Shown piece by piece: positions 53,217 to 62,527 of a stretch of DNA of 64,000 nucleotides; positions within the stretch are counted from its first letter, which is position 1, and every line of letters begins with the position of its first letter. Source of the DNA: Halobacillus karajensis (GTDB lineage Bacteria; Bacillota; Bacilli; Bacillales; Halobacillaceae); contig NZ_FNWW01000009.1 in NCBI RefSeq assembly GCF_900108515.1, forward strand, positions 1 through 64,000, in the 5' to 3' direction. Position numbers and translations under genes: made by a program. The notes under the pieces were generated by a model, which saw only the letters and a program-made list of their open reading frames with translations, ran no database searches and was not told where the DNA came from.

Positions 53217-53729
53217 TTATTGATCTTTATACAATTCGCGGACAACATGCGGAAGTTCTGGAATAATTAATCGATCCATAGCAAGCTTAACAGCACCTGA
53301 AGATCCAGGAGTAGAAAAAACCGCTGTTTTCCCAGCCACTCCTGCAATAGCCCTCGATAAAATAGCAGCAGATCCGATATCTTCCGTATAGCTTAACATA
53401 CGGAAAATTTCCCCGAAACCAGGTATTTCTATATCAATCACGCTTTGAACAACATCTATCGTTACATCCCTCTTCGCTATCCCTGTACCTCCGTTCAACA
53501 ACACGGCATGCACGTCAGGAGAGTCAATTCCCTTTTGCAAATAGCCCCGGATGAGTTCTTCTTCATCTGCCACAATATGATATTCTACAACCTCATACCC
53601 TTCATTTTTTAGTTTCTCTATCATCAAACTCCCACTCTTATCTGTTTTTTTGGTACGTGTATCACTAACAGTAAGAATAAAACATGTGATAGGAAAGCTT
53701 GTATTTGCTTTATGTTCTTTCACGGACAT
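53217..53729 (-). CDS. moaB: Molybdenum cofactor biosynthesis protein MoaB
   Basis: 170 residues, MogA/MoaB fold with LTVSDTRTKKTDKSGSLM and NGGTGIAKRDVTIDV, plus TPGSSGAVKLAMDRLIIPELPH. It adenylylates molybdopterin or supports that step. It starts directly after the EcsC-family stop (TAAATG) with AGGGGAG before it, so the two are one transcript. No other molybdenum genes are in the window. Confidence 0.95.
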   Translation of the reverse strand: MSVKEHKANTSFPITCFILTVSDTRTKKTDKSGSLMIEKLKNEGYEVVEYHIVADEEELIRGYLQKGIDSPDVHAVLLNGGTGIAKRDVTIDVVQSVIDIEIPGFGEIFRMLSYTEDIGSAAILSRAIAGVAGKTAVFSTPGSSGAVKLAMDRLIIPELPHVVRELYKDQ

Positions 53730-54560
53730 TTATTGCTCCCCTTCCTGTTCCATGAGGTGGCGATACTGGTAGAATTTCATCGCAAACTCTGTTACTTGTT
53801 TCGTTAAATGGTAGTTAGAATATGCCCCTATTGCAATACTGATGAAAGGTAAGCCTTGGATGAGTTTTTTTCTGAACATCAGAATAAACAAAGACTTAAA
53901 ACATTGTTTTACTGGTTGTTCCAGCCAGGCTTCATCCGTTAATTGGTCCTCCCCTGAAAAAATATAAGGGTGTTCCTTTCTTTTCACCTCGTCCATTAAC
54001 TCATTCCACGCAGTTACTCTCAAACGTTTAGGCAATGTAGCCGCATGAAAAACTTTGAGGGAGATCATCATTTCATATGGATGGTTCATCTCATGACCAA
54101 ACGTCAAACCAATTAATTGAATAGCACGGATGTTCATCAACATCATTAAAGGGTAATCAATTCCGAGGAACAGCCATCCCCCTGCCCCTGTCAAACCACC
54201 TTGAGCAAAAGAATAAAATCGACCGCGTGTCATTTGCTGCTCTGCTATGTAAGTTAACTGCTCAACCGTCAATTCATTATTCATATCTTCAATCCGCTCA
54301 ATACGGGTAGAAAAAATACGCCCAACTGTCAATATTCGTTCCCTTGCCTCATATTGGTATGAAGTTCCTTGCAAGAAAGCATGAGTATGAAAAAACCAAG
54401 CATCAAGTTTTGAAAAAAAGGCTTTCCTTACATTCGGGTTTATGTTCCTAAAATGTTGCTGAACCCAATGATCATAAACCATTTCAAAATCATTGGGCTG
54501 ATATTGTTTATATTGTTCCAACCAGTTGTTTAATTCAGTACGTATTCTTTGGTGTGACAA
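53730..54560 (-). CDS. EcsC family protein
   Basis: 276 residues. A helical N-terminal half, then the EcsC segment with hydrophobic stretches QGGLTGAGGWLFLGIDYPLMMLMNIRAIQLIG and LIQGLPFISIAIGAYSNYHLT. EcsC proteins are linked to the EcsAB ABC transporter in Bacillus but their function is unclear. The frame is open 34 codons upstream across the ackA terminator; GGAGG is seven bases before TTG TCA CAC, taken as the start. Upstream of moaB in one operon. Confidence 0.82.
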   Translation of the reverse strand: MSHQRIRTELNNWLEQYKQYQPNDFEMVYDHWVQQHFRNINPNVRKAFFSKLDAWFFHTHAFLQGTSYQYEARERILTVGRIFSTRIERIEDMNNELTVEQLTYIAEQQMTRGRFYSFAQGGLTGAGGWLFLGIDYPLMMLMNIRAIQLIGLTFGHEMNHPYEMMISLKVFHAATLPKRLRVTAWNELMDEVKRKEHPYIFSGEDQLTDEAWLEQPVKQCFKSLFILMFRKKLIQGLPFISIAIGAYSNYHLTKQVTEFAMKFYQYRHLMEQEGEQ

Positions 54561-54614
54561 AGCGATCCCTCCTCGTCTTTGTTCCTTACCATTTATTGTA
54601 GACTTAAAGTTCAA

Positions 54615-54659
54615 AAAAAAGCAATCGCGCCTATCTTCATCAGGAGCGATTGCTTTTTT
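54615..54659 (-). terminator. Terminator of ackA
   Basis: GCAATCGC pairs with GCGATTGC (longer with flanking A/T pairs), then a run of T on the minus strand. It separates ackA from the EcsC gene. Confidence 0.8.
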
Positions 54660-54661
54660 CA

Positions 54662-55852
54662 TTAAAGTCCTTTCTCAACTGTGTCACGAGCAATCATGAC
54701 TTCTTCGTTTGTAGGAATAACCATTACTTTCACAGGAGAATGTGGGTAATTAACAAATGCGTCTTTTCCACGAACTTTGTTAAGAGCCGGGTCCCAATAG
54801 ACACCCATAAACTCCAACCCTTTCAATACTCGTTCACGCATTGTAACACTATTTTCACCTACACCAGCTGTAAAGATGATCCCGTCGATCCCGTGCATCC
54901 GTGCCGCGTAGGAACCAATATATTTGTGAATACGAGCAGCAAAGACCTCTAAAGCAAGCTCTGCGCGCTCATCTCCATTATCCGCACGTTTTTCAATATC
55001 ACGTAAGTCACTTGAAAAACCAGATAATGCAAGCATCCCACTTTCTTTATTTAATACGTTCATGACTTCATTCGCTGTTTTACCCGTCTTCTCCATAATG
55101 AACGGAATCAAGGCTGGGTCGATGTTACCTGAACGTGTCCCCATTGTAACACCTGCTAACGGTGTAAAGCCCATGGATGTATCAATCGATTTACCACCTT
55201 CGATCGCTGCAATACTAGCGCCGTTCCCAAGGTGGCAGGATAGAAGACGCAGTTCTTCCAAAGGACGCCCCAGCATCTCTGCCGCACGCTCAGAAACGTA
55301 TTTATGAGAGGTACCGTGGAAACCGTACTTACGGATACCATATTCTTCATAATACTCGTAAGGCAAGCTGTAAAGATAAGATTGCTCAGGCATAGACTGG
55401 TGAAAAGCCGTGTCAAAAACAGCCACATGAGGGACATTTGGTAACACTTCACGGAAAGCATGGATTCCAGTCAAGTTTGCTGGATTATGCAATGGAGCTA
55501 AATCAGACACTTCTTCAATCTCTTTAATTACTTCATCTGTGATATACACAGATTCGCTGAAACGCTCCCCGCCATGGACCACACGGTGACCCACACCATT
55601 AATCTCATCAAGAGATTCGATGATTCCATTTTCAGTCAATTTATTAAGAAGCATTTTAACAGCTTCTCCATGATCAGGAATATCTGTTACTGTTTCATTT
55701 TTTTCATCATTTACTTCAATTGTAAACACACTATCATTTAGGCCGATACGTTCAACCAGCCCTTTGGTTATTACTGTTTCTTCAGGCATGTCGATCAGTT
55801 GGAATTTCAGTGATGAACTACCTGCATTTATAGCAAGAATATTATGACTCAA
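54662..55852 (-). CDS. ackA: Acetate kinase
   Basis: 396 residues; acetyl phosphate plus ADP to acetate plus ATP in overflow metabolism. Nucleotide and substrate motifs: [55 protein letters not shown] and [13 protein letters not shown] start with AAGGGG about ten bases upstream. A candidate cre about 55 bases before the start of transcription suggests CcpA activation as in B. subtilis. Confidence 0.98.
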   Translation of the reverse strand: MSHNILAINAGSSSLKFQLIDMPEETVITKGLVERIGLNDSVFTIEVNDEKNETVTDIPDHGEAVKMLLNKLTENGIIESLDEINGVGHRVVHGGERFSESVYITDEVIKEIEEVSDLAPLHNPANLTGIHAFREVLPNVPHVAVFDTAFHQSMPEQSYLYSLPYEYYEEYGIRKYGFHGTSHKYVSERAAEMLGRPLEELRLLSCHLGNGASIAAIEGGKSIDTSMGFTPLAGVTMGTRSGNIDPALIPFIMEKTGKTANEVMNVLNKESGMLALSGFSSDLRDIEKRADNGDERAELALEVFAARIHKYIGSYAARMHGIDGIIFTAGVGENSVTMRERVLKGLEFMGVYWDPALNKVRGKDAFVNYPHSPVKVMVIPTNEEVMIARDTVEKGL

Positions 55853-55923
55853 TGTTGCTCATCCCCTTAAAATTTAGGTTCGTAATTTTCTACCATTACT
55901 ATTTAATCACCCGTCTTCACCGA

Positions 55924-55956
55924 TTTCAAGGTAGTTGGGAAATGATAGCGTTTACT
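55924..55956 (-). promoter_or_regulatory. Candidate ackA promoter with upstream cre
   Basis: cre AGTAAACGCTATCA (55943-55956, minus strand; 13 of 14 to consensus), then -35 TTGAAA (55924-55929) and a weak -10 TTAAAT 17 bases on. This upstream position matches the activating cre of B. subtilis ackA. Confidence 0.65.
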
Positions 55957-55975
55957 TGTTATATTCGTTATTTTC

Positions 55976-56968
55976 TCACAATTGCGTTCCTTGATAATCA
56001 TCAAACCATTTATTCATTTGGGCAAGAATATCTGCCATCCCGTTCGGGTTTTTGAACGATGGTAATTTGACCAGCAAAGCCTGTTTTGGTGCCTTTGTCT
56101 CGGGACCTTTTTTCTGTAATATTAAAATGCTTTTGCCATGTTTCTCATCTTTGAATAAAGAGTCAGACAATTGAAGCATGCCAACAATGTGGGCATGTTC
56201 GCGAAGAAAGGCGTTTAGCTCTTTTGATTGATCACTATCAAAAAGGAAGTTCGGCACAATAAACATAAGGAAGCCGCCTTCTGTTGTGTAATTCAAACCT
56301 TGTTCAATGAACAGGTGGTGGGCATAGGATAACCCTTCTTTCGATTTCAAATCATATCGTTCTGCTTGAGCATCATCTGGATAATACCCTACTGGCAGAT
56401 CACCTAACACAAAATCGACCGGTTCCATAAGGAAAGGGGCCAAACTGTCCTGATGGAAAAATTCAATTTCATTTTTTTGCAAGTTTGCATTAGCTACAGC
56501 TAGTTGGATTAAGGTAGGGTCAACTTCACTTGCATAAGCTCTCACTGGCATATCTAATTGATTCATAACAGAAGTGATCAAATTCCCACTCCCCGCTGCC
56601 GGGTCAAACAATTTTAAATCCTCTTTACCTTCGTAAAGTTTTGATGCCAGATACCCCATAAACATAGCTACAGAATCGGGAGTGATTAAATGCTGTTGCT
56701 GTGTTGCTCCCTTCATTCCCTTTAAAATAGCAAGCTGGACTGCTTTACGAATTTCTTCTTTTTCGAATTCTTCTTTTTTCATCTTCAAAAGTTCATTAGT
56801 GAGATAAGTTTGCAACGACTCTCCCATATCATCAAAAGGTTGACCATTGAATAAGACATCCATAGTTTCAGCAATTGCCTCTAAATAGGTGATATTCAAA
56901 TCTTCAGAAATAACGGTGGCCGTATCATCAACCCATTGAAATAGTTTTTCCACTTGTTCCTGCTTCAT
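55976..56968 (-). CDS. ytxK: YtxK, class I SAM-dependent methyltransferase-like protein
   Basis: 330 residues, N6-adenine methylase-like fold. AdoMet site FDPAAGSGNLITSVMNQL; catalytic motif reads LGDLPVGYYP in place of the NPPY/DPPY of DNA methylases. It resembles YtxK upstream of ackA in B. subtilis; the target is unknown. GGAG is seven bases before ATG AAG CAG; the ATG two codons upstream is too close. About 150 bases separate it from ackA. Confidence 0.9.
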   Translation of the reverse strand: MKQEQVEKLFQWVDDTATVISEDLNITYLEAIAETMDVLFNGQPFDDMGESLQTYLTNELLKMKKEEFEKEEIRKAVQLAILKGMKGATQQQHLITPDSVAMFMGYLASKLYEGKEDLKLFDPAAGSGNLITSVMNQLDMPVRAYASEVDPTLIQLAVANANLQKNEIEFFHQDSLAPFLMEPVDFVLGDLPVGYYPDDAQAERYDLKSKEGLSYAHHLFIEQGLNYTTEGGFLMFIVPNFLFDSDQSKELNAFLREHAHIVGMLQLSDSLFKDEKHGKSILILQKKGPETKAPKQALLVKLPSFKNPNGMADILAQMNKWFDDYQGTQL

Positions 56969-57010
56969 AATCATTCTCCTTCACTTAAATTCGTGGGCTC
57001 TCTATATTCC

Positions 57011-57205
57011 TTAAGAGAGCTCTTGTAAATCAAAAGAAATTGGCGCAGCTGTTTTTACACATGATGCGCCAATACCAACTTTCCTTTTTGCGTTTTCGTC
57101 TACTCCCACCATATCGAAATCCACACCGCAATTCAACAATGATAAACTTTCACGATTTATTTGAAAATTGTGTGCGGTTTCAAGAGTGAAATGATAAAAT
57201 GACAT
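57011..57205 (-). CDS. Doubtful small ORF between ytxK and nadK
   Basis: 64 codons (ATG at 57205), ending KRKVGIGASCVKTAAPISFDLQELS. No good ribosome-binding site lies before the ATG. The C-terminal half looks protein-like (VGVDENAKRKVGIG), so it may be a gene remnant. A hairpin at 56996-57023 overlaps its stop. I recognise no family. Confidence 0.25.
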   Translation of the reverse strand: MSFYHFTLETAHNFQINRESLSLLNCGVDFDMVGVDENAKRKVGIGASCVKTAAPISFDLQELS

Positions 57206-57233
57206 CAAGCTTTACATAAGAGGAGGATCCTAG

Positions 57234-58037
57234 ATGAGCGATCAACGAAGAAACTTATACTTTTTTTATCAACAAACCGAAGAATTAAATGATAAATTGG
57301 AGTCGCTGTTCCAACTGGCAAGAGATAACGACTTTCAGGTCGTAGAAGATTCGAATAAGGCCAACATCATCATTGCAGTAGGAGGCGACGGCACATTCCT
57401 TCAAGCCGTGCGTAAAACAGGCTTCAGGCAGGACTGCTTGTATGTAGGAATTAGAGCTGGAAATGAAGCCGGACTATATTGCGATTTCGATATAGATAAT
57501 CATGATGAGATGATCGATGCCATGAAAAATTCGGAAATTGAAGTTCGGCGATTCCCCCTGATTGAGACAACCATCAATAATGAGTCAACTTTTTCCTCCC
57601 TGAACGAGTGTAGTGTGCGTTCAACATTGATAAAATCGATTGTCGTTGATGTGTACATCGATGATCTCCACTTTGAAACGTTTCGCGGGGACGGCTTAAT
57701 CATTGCTACCCCAACAGGAAGTACAGCTTACAACAAATCCATCAATGGAGCCGTTGTTGATCCTAAACTTCCTTGCTTCCAAATTAGCGAACTTGCTTCC
57801 CTTAATAATAATCGTTACCGTACACTGGGTTCATCGTTCATTCTCAGTGGAGAGCGAACATTGAAGCTTACCGTCCGTCAAGATGGAAACGATCACCCGA
57901 TTATCGGTATGGACAACGAAGCATTCTCTATACGTAACATCCATGATGTAACCATTAAACTTAGTGAGAATGTCATTAAGACAGTCAAACTTAAAAACAA
58001 TACCTATTGGGATCGTGTTAAACGAACATTCCTTTAA
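57234..58037 (+). CDS. nadK: NAD kinase (NadK2/YtdI type)
   Basis: 267 residues; phosphorylates NAD to NADP. It has the GGDGTF motif at 50-55, the GLYCDF loop after GIRAGNEA, the conserved NEC (SSLNECSVRS) and the FRGDGLIIATPTGSTAYN active region. It corresponds to the second Bacillus NAD kinase (ytdI). GGAGGATCCTAG precedes the ATG. Single gene on the + strand. Confidence 0.95.
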   Translation: MSDQRRNLYFFYQQTEELNDKLESLFQLARDNDFQVVEDSNKANIIIAVGGDGTFLQAVRKTGFRQDCLYVGIRAGNEAGLYCDFDIDNHDEMIDAMKNSEIEVRRFPLIETTINNESTFSSLNECSVRSTLIKSIVVDVYIDDLHFETFRGDGLIIATPTGSTAYNKSINGAVVDPKLPCFQISELASLNNNRYRTLGSSFILSGERTLKLTVRQDGNDHPIIGMDNEAFSIRNIHDVTIKLSENVIKTVKLKNNTYWDRVKRTFL

Positions 58038-58042
58038 TGGAA

Positions 58043-58078
58043 AACGAGGGGCTTCCAAATAATTGGAGGCCCCTCGTT
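58043..58078. terminator. Strong hairpin between convergent nadK and ytcJ
   Basis: A 16-bp stem, AACGAGGGGCTTCCAA pairing with TTGGAGGCCCCTCGTT (one G-T). The minus side has TTTTCC; the + side has AGTTAAT. Confidence 0.75.
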
Positions 58079-58122
58079 AGTTAATATCATTCAAATAAGG
58101 TAAGGATCTTTGTTCATTACTA

Positions 58123-59709
58123 TTACCTTTGATAAACAATTTCTTCATCAACCACTGTCATGGTTACAGTAGCGTCAGCAAGCTCGTGGGATTTGAGTGC
58201 AAAGAGATCCCGGTCCAATACCGTAAAATCTGCGAGATAGCCTTCCTCTATCATTCCTTGTTCCCTTTCTTTGTTGATCGCTTGAGCGCTTCCTTTCGTA
58301 TAGAGAGAAATAGCCTCATAAACGGTCAATTTTTCCTCTGCTTGGTAAACCGCATGATCATATGTGGCTCTTCGATCGACTGCTGCCCTGATTCCAAGCA
58401 AAGGATTTATTTCTTCAATGGGGGCATCGGAGCCGCCCGCACATTTGATACCTGCATCTAATAGTGTTTTCCAAGAATATGAATTTTTCAACCTTAAATT
58501 TCCTAGGCGTTCGATTACCCAAGGAAAATCAGAAGCAACGAAGGTCGGCTGAATATCCAGCACAATATTTAAACGTTGCAATTTATGAATAAGATCAGGA
58601 CTTAATATTTGCGCATGAATAATCCGATCACGCTCTCCGTTTTTCAGTGGATTAGCCGCTATAGCATCAGCAACTGCTTCAACAGCCCCATCTCCGATAG
58701 CATGGACAGCTACCGGCATATCCCTTTTTCTCGCTTCCTTTACTAACGAATCAAGCCCCTCATCTGTATGAATAGCGACACCTTTATTTTCAGGGTCATC
58801 GGCATAGTCATCTTTCAACCACGCTGTTCTGCCTCCTAAGGCTCCATCAGAAAAAATTTTCAATGCACCCAATTCTACAAAATCAGTCCCTTGCTTGAAC
58901 CCAAGTCCTTCTTGGTCTACTTGGTCGATCACTCCATGATGGACCAAAAGATGAGCCCTGAATTTTGTCTGTTTGCCATCGATCACATGAAGGAAAGCAT
59001 CAAACGTTTTTCTAAAGCCCCCGTAATAATTCAAATCTTCACTATGACCACCAACAAGACCATAGGAATGCATATCTTTTACTGCTAAATCAGCAGCTTT
59101 CCTTAAATATTCTGGTGTTACTTCCGGCATGGCTTGTTTGATGATTTCCTGGGCTTGGTCATGGAAGTACCCGACAGCCTCTCCCTGTTCATCTCTTACA
59201 ATTACTCCGCCTTGAGGGTCTGGTGTGTCTTTGTTAACTCCGGCCATGTCCATTGCTTTTGAATTAGCAAGCAAGGCGTGACGACAGACCCTTGTGAGCA
59301 TCATCGGATGATCAGCAGAAATTTCATCAAGCTCTTGCTTATGTATAATCCGTTTATCTTCCCACTGATTTTCATTCCAGCCATCACCGATAATCCACTC
59401 TCCAGCAGGCAGTTGCTCAGCATGCTGTTGCAATGCTTGTTTTACCTCTTCCGCTGATTTCATAAAGGAAAGATCCAATCTCATGAGGCGTTCTCCATGA
59501 CCAATGATATGCAGATGACTGTCAGTGAAACCTGGATACATAACTGAACCTTTCAGGTCACATTCTTCAGTAATATCCTCTTTATAAATTTTATAAAGTT
59601 GTTGTGTATCCCCAGTCGCTTTAACTTTTCCCTCGGAGGTTACAACCGCTTCTACCCATTCTCCCTCATTTTTCATCGTATAAATTTTTCCACCGTACCA
59701 GAGTTTCAT
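58123..59709 (-). CDS. ytcJ: Amidohydrolase family protein YtcJ
   Basis: 528 residues, metal-dependent hydrolase of the YtcJ/N-substituted formamide deformylase type. It has the N-terminal beta sandwich, FTDSHLHIIGHG metal motif, AVHAIGDGAVEAV, HAQILSPD and SDAPIEEINPLLGI. Substrate unknown. GGAG is eight bases before ATG AAA CTC; the GTG three codons upstream was rejected. Single gene between nadK and thiI as in B. subtilis. Confidence 0.9.
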   Translation of the reverse strand: MKLWYGGKIYTMKNEGEWVEAVVTSEGKVKATGDTQQLYKIYKEDITEECDLKGSVMYPGFTDSHLHIIGHGERLMRLDLSFMKSAEEVKQALQQHAEQLPAGEWIIGDGWNENQWEDKRIIHKQELDEISADHPMMLTRVCRHALLANSKAMDMAGVNKDTPDPQGGVIVRDEQGEAVGYFHDQAQEIIKQAMPEVTPEYLRKAADLAVKDMHSYGLVGGHSEDLNYYGGFRKTFDAFLHVIDGKQTKFRAHLLVHHGVIDQVDQEGLGFKQGTDFVELGALKIFSDGALGGRTAWLKDDYADDPENKGVAIHTDEGLDSLVKEARKRDMPVAVHAIGDGAVEAVADAIAANPLKNGERDRIIHAQILSPDLIHKLQRLNIVLDIQPTFVASDFPWVIERLGNLRLKNSYSWKTLLDAGIKCAGGSDAPIEEINPLLGIRAAVDRRATYDHAVYQAEEKLTVYEAISLYTKGSAQAINKEREQGMIEEGYLADFTVLDRDLFALKSHELADATVTMTVVDEEIVYQR

Positions 59710-59784
59710 TTTCTCCACTCCTTCTCTCCTTTAATTCTATCTATATCCTATTTTACTTAAAAAAAGAAATATTGTCCTAAAAAA

Positions 59785-59806
59785 CCCCAGCTTTTTATAG
59801 CTGGGG
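59785..59806 (-). terminator. Terminator of iscS-thiI
   Basis: CCCCAGCT ATAAAA AGCTGGGG followed by TTTTTT on the minus strand. Confidence 0.88.
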
Positions 59807-59812
59807 GGAATT

Positions 59813-61024
59813 TTATAATAAATCATCAAAATCATCTTCCTCTTGACCTGTATGTTCGTCTGGTGAGACTTCAATAATATAACTTTCTTGCAATGCCTTT
59901 TCAATATCTCCATTAAAGTCTACATTTGATTCGTAATAGTTCGCTTTCTCTCTTGTAGGTTTTGTCTTTGGAGATTTGGGTACAAACACTGTGCAACAAT
60001 CTTCAAATGGACGAATGGAAATGTCATACGTTCCAATTGTTCTAGAGATATCAATAATCTCAATTTTATCCATAGATACGAGTGGACGAATAATTGGATA
60101 GTTAGTTACCTCGTTGATTGTATTCATACTTTCCATCGTCTGACTTGCAACTTGCCCGAGGCTTTCCCCTGTAGTAATAGAAAGAAGACCATTTCTCTCA
60201 GCGATCCGTTCACTTATTCGCATCATCATTCGTCTCATGATTGTCATACTGTAGCCTTCAGGCATTTCACGATGAATTGTTTGCTGAACTCCCGTGAACG
60301 GAATGACATGAATTTTCACCTTGGAACCAAATTTGGACAGCTCCTGTGCTAAATCAATAACTTTCTGTTTTGCTCTCTCACTTGTATATGGAGGAGAATG
60401 GAAATGAATCGCTTCAATTTCCACCCCACGTTTCATAGTTAAATAGCCGGCGACCGGACTATCAATACCCCCAGAAAGCATCAACAAGCTCTTCCCTGTT
60501 GTTCCTACAGGTAATCCTCCGGCACCTGGGTAATCCTGTGCTGTAACATAACAGCCTTCATGACGGACTTCCACTTTTATCTCAACATCAGGGTTATGGA
60601 CATCAACGGTGACCCCTTCAGTGTGACGTAAAATATGTCCACCTAATAAGGGATTCATTTCTTGAGAAGGAATAGGAAAGGTTTTGTCCGTACGTTTAGA
60701 AGAAATCTTGAACGTTCGAGCACCTTTCGCATCTTGGAAAGCTAGTAATGCCGCACCTTTCATTTCTTCCTCATCTTTTTCAATTTTTACAGCAAAACTC
60801 AAACTATGAATGCCGAAAATTTCCTGACATTCCTTCATCACCTGATGTGGATCTTCTCCATTTAATAAAACATACATCCGTCCTTGAGTCTTTTGTATAG
60901 TTGTATTTGAATACTTTTTTAGTTTAATGGCAATATTGCTTTGCAACTTTTGTTCAAACGCTCTTCTGTTTTTTCCTTTTAGTGCCATTTCACCATAGCG
61001 GATCATAATGCGATCGAATTTCAT
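59813..61024 (-). CDS. thiI: tRNA 4-thiouridine synthase ThiI
   Basis: 403 residues. Ferredoxin-like and THUMP domains (about 1-165), then the PP-loop ATPase SGGIDSPVAGYLTMKRG. Sulfur is moved from the cysteine desulfurase to tRNA U8. As in other Bacillus ThiI it ends without the rhodanese domain of E. coli, so the persulfide relay must differ. It lies five bases after the paired desulfurase gene. Confidence 0.96.
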   Translation of the reverse strand: MKFDRIMIRYGEMALKGKNRRAFEQKLQSNIAIKLKKYSNTTIQKTQGRMYVLLNGEDPHQVMKECQEIFGIHSLSFAVKIEKDEEEMKGAALLAFQDAKGARTFKISSKRTDKTFPIPSQEMNPLLGGHILRHTEGVTVDVHNPDVEIKVEVRHEGCYVTAQDYPGAGGLPVGTTGKSLLMLSGGIDSPVAGYLTMKRGVEIEAIHFHSPPYTSERAKQKVIDLAQELSKFGSKVKIHVIPFTGVQQTIHREMPEGYSMTIMRRMMMRISERIAERNGLLSITTGESLGQVASQTMESMNTINEVTNYPIIRPLVSMDKIEIIDISRTIGTYDISIRPFEDCCTVFVPKSPKTKPTREKANYYESNVDFNGDIEKALQESYIIEVSPDEHTGQEEDDFDDLL

Positions 61025-61029
61025 TCAAC

Positions 61030-62169
61030 TCACCCCATCGTTGCTTTTAAATTTTCTACGGTTTGATCTAATTTTCTCAGAAAAGTGTGGATCTCATCCA
61101 TTTCATTCAACGTAGAAAGACTGACTCTTAAAGCAGAGGTAGTTCGTTCATAATCTAAATGACATGCCTTTAACACAGCACTTACATCTGGCTGCTTGGA
61201 AGAACATGCGGATTTAGTAGAAATGAATATTCCTTCCTCTCCTAACGCATGAATGACCACTTCTGGTTTGTACTTCGGAATTGAAAAGTTAAGAATATGA
61301 GGAGCCCCATCTTCTGGAGAATTAATCATATAACTCGCTCTTTCTTCAAGGCCTTTCCACAAAACCTGTCTCATTTCTGCCAAATGGGCCACCTTTTGTT
61401 CCAGGTTTTCATTCAATAGTCGAAGGGCTTTCACGAAAGCTACAGTGCCTGGCAGATTTTCTGTACCTGCCCTTACCTCCGACTCTTGACTCCCTCCATG
61501 TAAGAGGGGAAACAGTGTAACATGTGGTTGTTTAATAAGTGCGCCTGTCCCTTTCAAACCATGAATTTTATGACCGGATAGTGTACACAAATCAATGCCC
61601 CATTCTTTAATGGAAAGATCCACTTTTCCTAAGCCCTGTACATGATCAACATGGAAAAAGACTTTAGGGTATGATCTCAGAAACTGTCCGATTTGTCTTA
61701 CAGGTTGGATGGTACCTACTTCATTATTCACGCTCATTACACTGACAAGGATTGTATCGGGTCTTATAGCATTTTTAATATCATCGGGGTTAACCTTCCC
61801 GTTCCGGTCCACATTTATATAAGTAACATCAAAGCCCAGTGTCTCCAGTGCCCGAAATGCTTCCATAACCGACGGATGTTCAATCTGAGTTGTAATTAAA
61901 TGTTTTCCTCTGGATTGGTGCTGCAGAGCTATTCCTTTAACAGCCATATTATTTCCTTCCGTTCCTCCTGAAGTAAAAATAACCTCTTGGGGGGCTACAT
62001 TCAATATTTGAGCTGCCTGTTTTCTTGAGCGGTCCAGCAAACGTTCCGCCTCACTTCCAAAACTGTGTACAGAGGAAGGATTGGCATAATATTGGTCCGC
62101 GACCTTTTGGAAACTATTTAACACTTCCGGATGCGGGTGTGTAGTAGCACTATTATCTAAATAGATCAT
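61030..62169 (-). CDS. iscS: Cysteine desulfurase (NifS/IscS-like partner of ThiI)
   Basis: 379 residues, PLP enzyme. TSGGTEGNNMAVKG, EHPSVMEAF, the PLP lysine in LSGHKIHG (Lys201) and the active Cys loop STKSACSSKQ near 326. It gives sulfur to ThiI for 4-thiouridine. In B. subtilis the orthologue is NifZ. Same order and spacing as there. ATG start; the upstream AAGGAG is well placed. Confidence 0.95.
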   Translation of the reverse strand: MIYLDNSATTHPHPEVLNSFQKVADQYYANPSSVHSFGSEAERLLDRSRKQAAQILNVAPQEVIFTSGGTEGNNMAVKGIALQHQSRGKHLITTQIEHPSVMEAFRALETLGFDVTYINVDRNGKVNPDDIKNAIRPDTILVSVMSVNNEVGTIQPVRQIGQFLRSYPKVFFHVDHVQGLGKVDLSIKEWGIDLCTLSGHKIHGLKGTGALIKQPHVTLFPLLHGGSQESEVRAGTENLPGTVAFVKALRLLNENLEQKVAHLAEMRQVLWKGLEERASYMINSPEDGAPHILNFSIPKYKPEVVIHALGEEGIFISTKSACSSKQPDVSAVLKACHLDYERTTSALRVSLSTLNEMDEIHTFLRKLDQTVENLKATMG

Positions 62170-62383
62170 GAGCTTTGACTCCTTTACTTCAAATTGCAGT
62201 CCATTATTTTATCATAACATGTAAACAAAAGAAACAAATTGTTCTATGCCTACAAAAGCGTCTAACGGAATTTAATCATGTTAAGCCGAGCATTAAAATA
62301 AAAGTTTTTTCATAGAGTCACTACAGATTTAAGGATCCAGGGATATTTAAAATCATTCCTGTTATATAGCTTCTGAAAATTGC

Positions 62384-62414
62384 AAAAGAGCGGCTGCCGA
62401 CGGCAGCCGCTCTT
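62384..62414 (-). terminator. Terminator downstream of ezrA and the 25-codon ORF
   Basis: AGAGCGGCTGCC pairs with GGCAGCCGCTCT, followed by TTTTGC on the minus strand. Confidence 0.8.
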
Positions 62415-62438
62415 TCCTTAACTAATCTTCAACATCAC

Positions 62439-62516
62439 TCACCAAACTCTTAGATAGGCACTTCCCCACACGAGAAAGGTTCCTGATGCAAGTCCAATCA
62501 ATAGGCGTTTTTTCAT
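62439..62516 (-). CDS. Possible 25-residue membrane peptide after ezrA
   Basis: ATG AAA AAA CGC begins a 25-codon frame: MKKRLLIGLASGTF then LVWGSAYLRVW. It has a basic start, hydrophobic core and aromatic end, like a tiny membrane protein. It begins 11 bases past the ezrA stop with GGATGG before it, and a terminator follows. A longer overlapping frame (stop at 62422) is also open. Too short to be certain. Confidence 0.4.
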   Translation of the reverse strand: MKKRLLIGLASGTFLVWGSAYLRVW

Positions 62517-62527
62517 CGTTTCCCATC

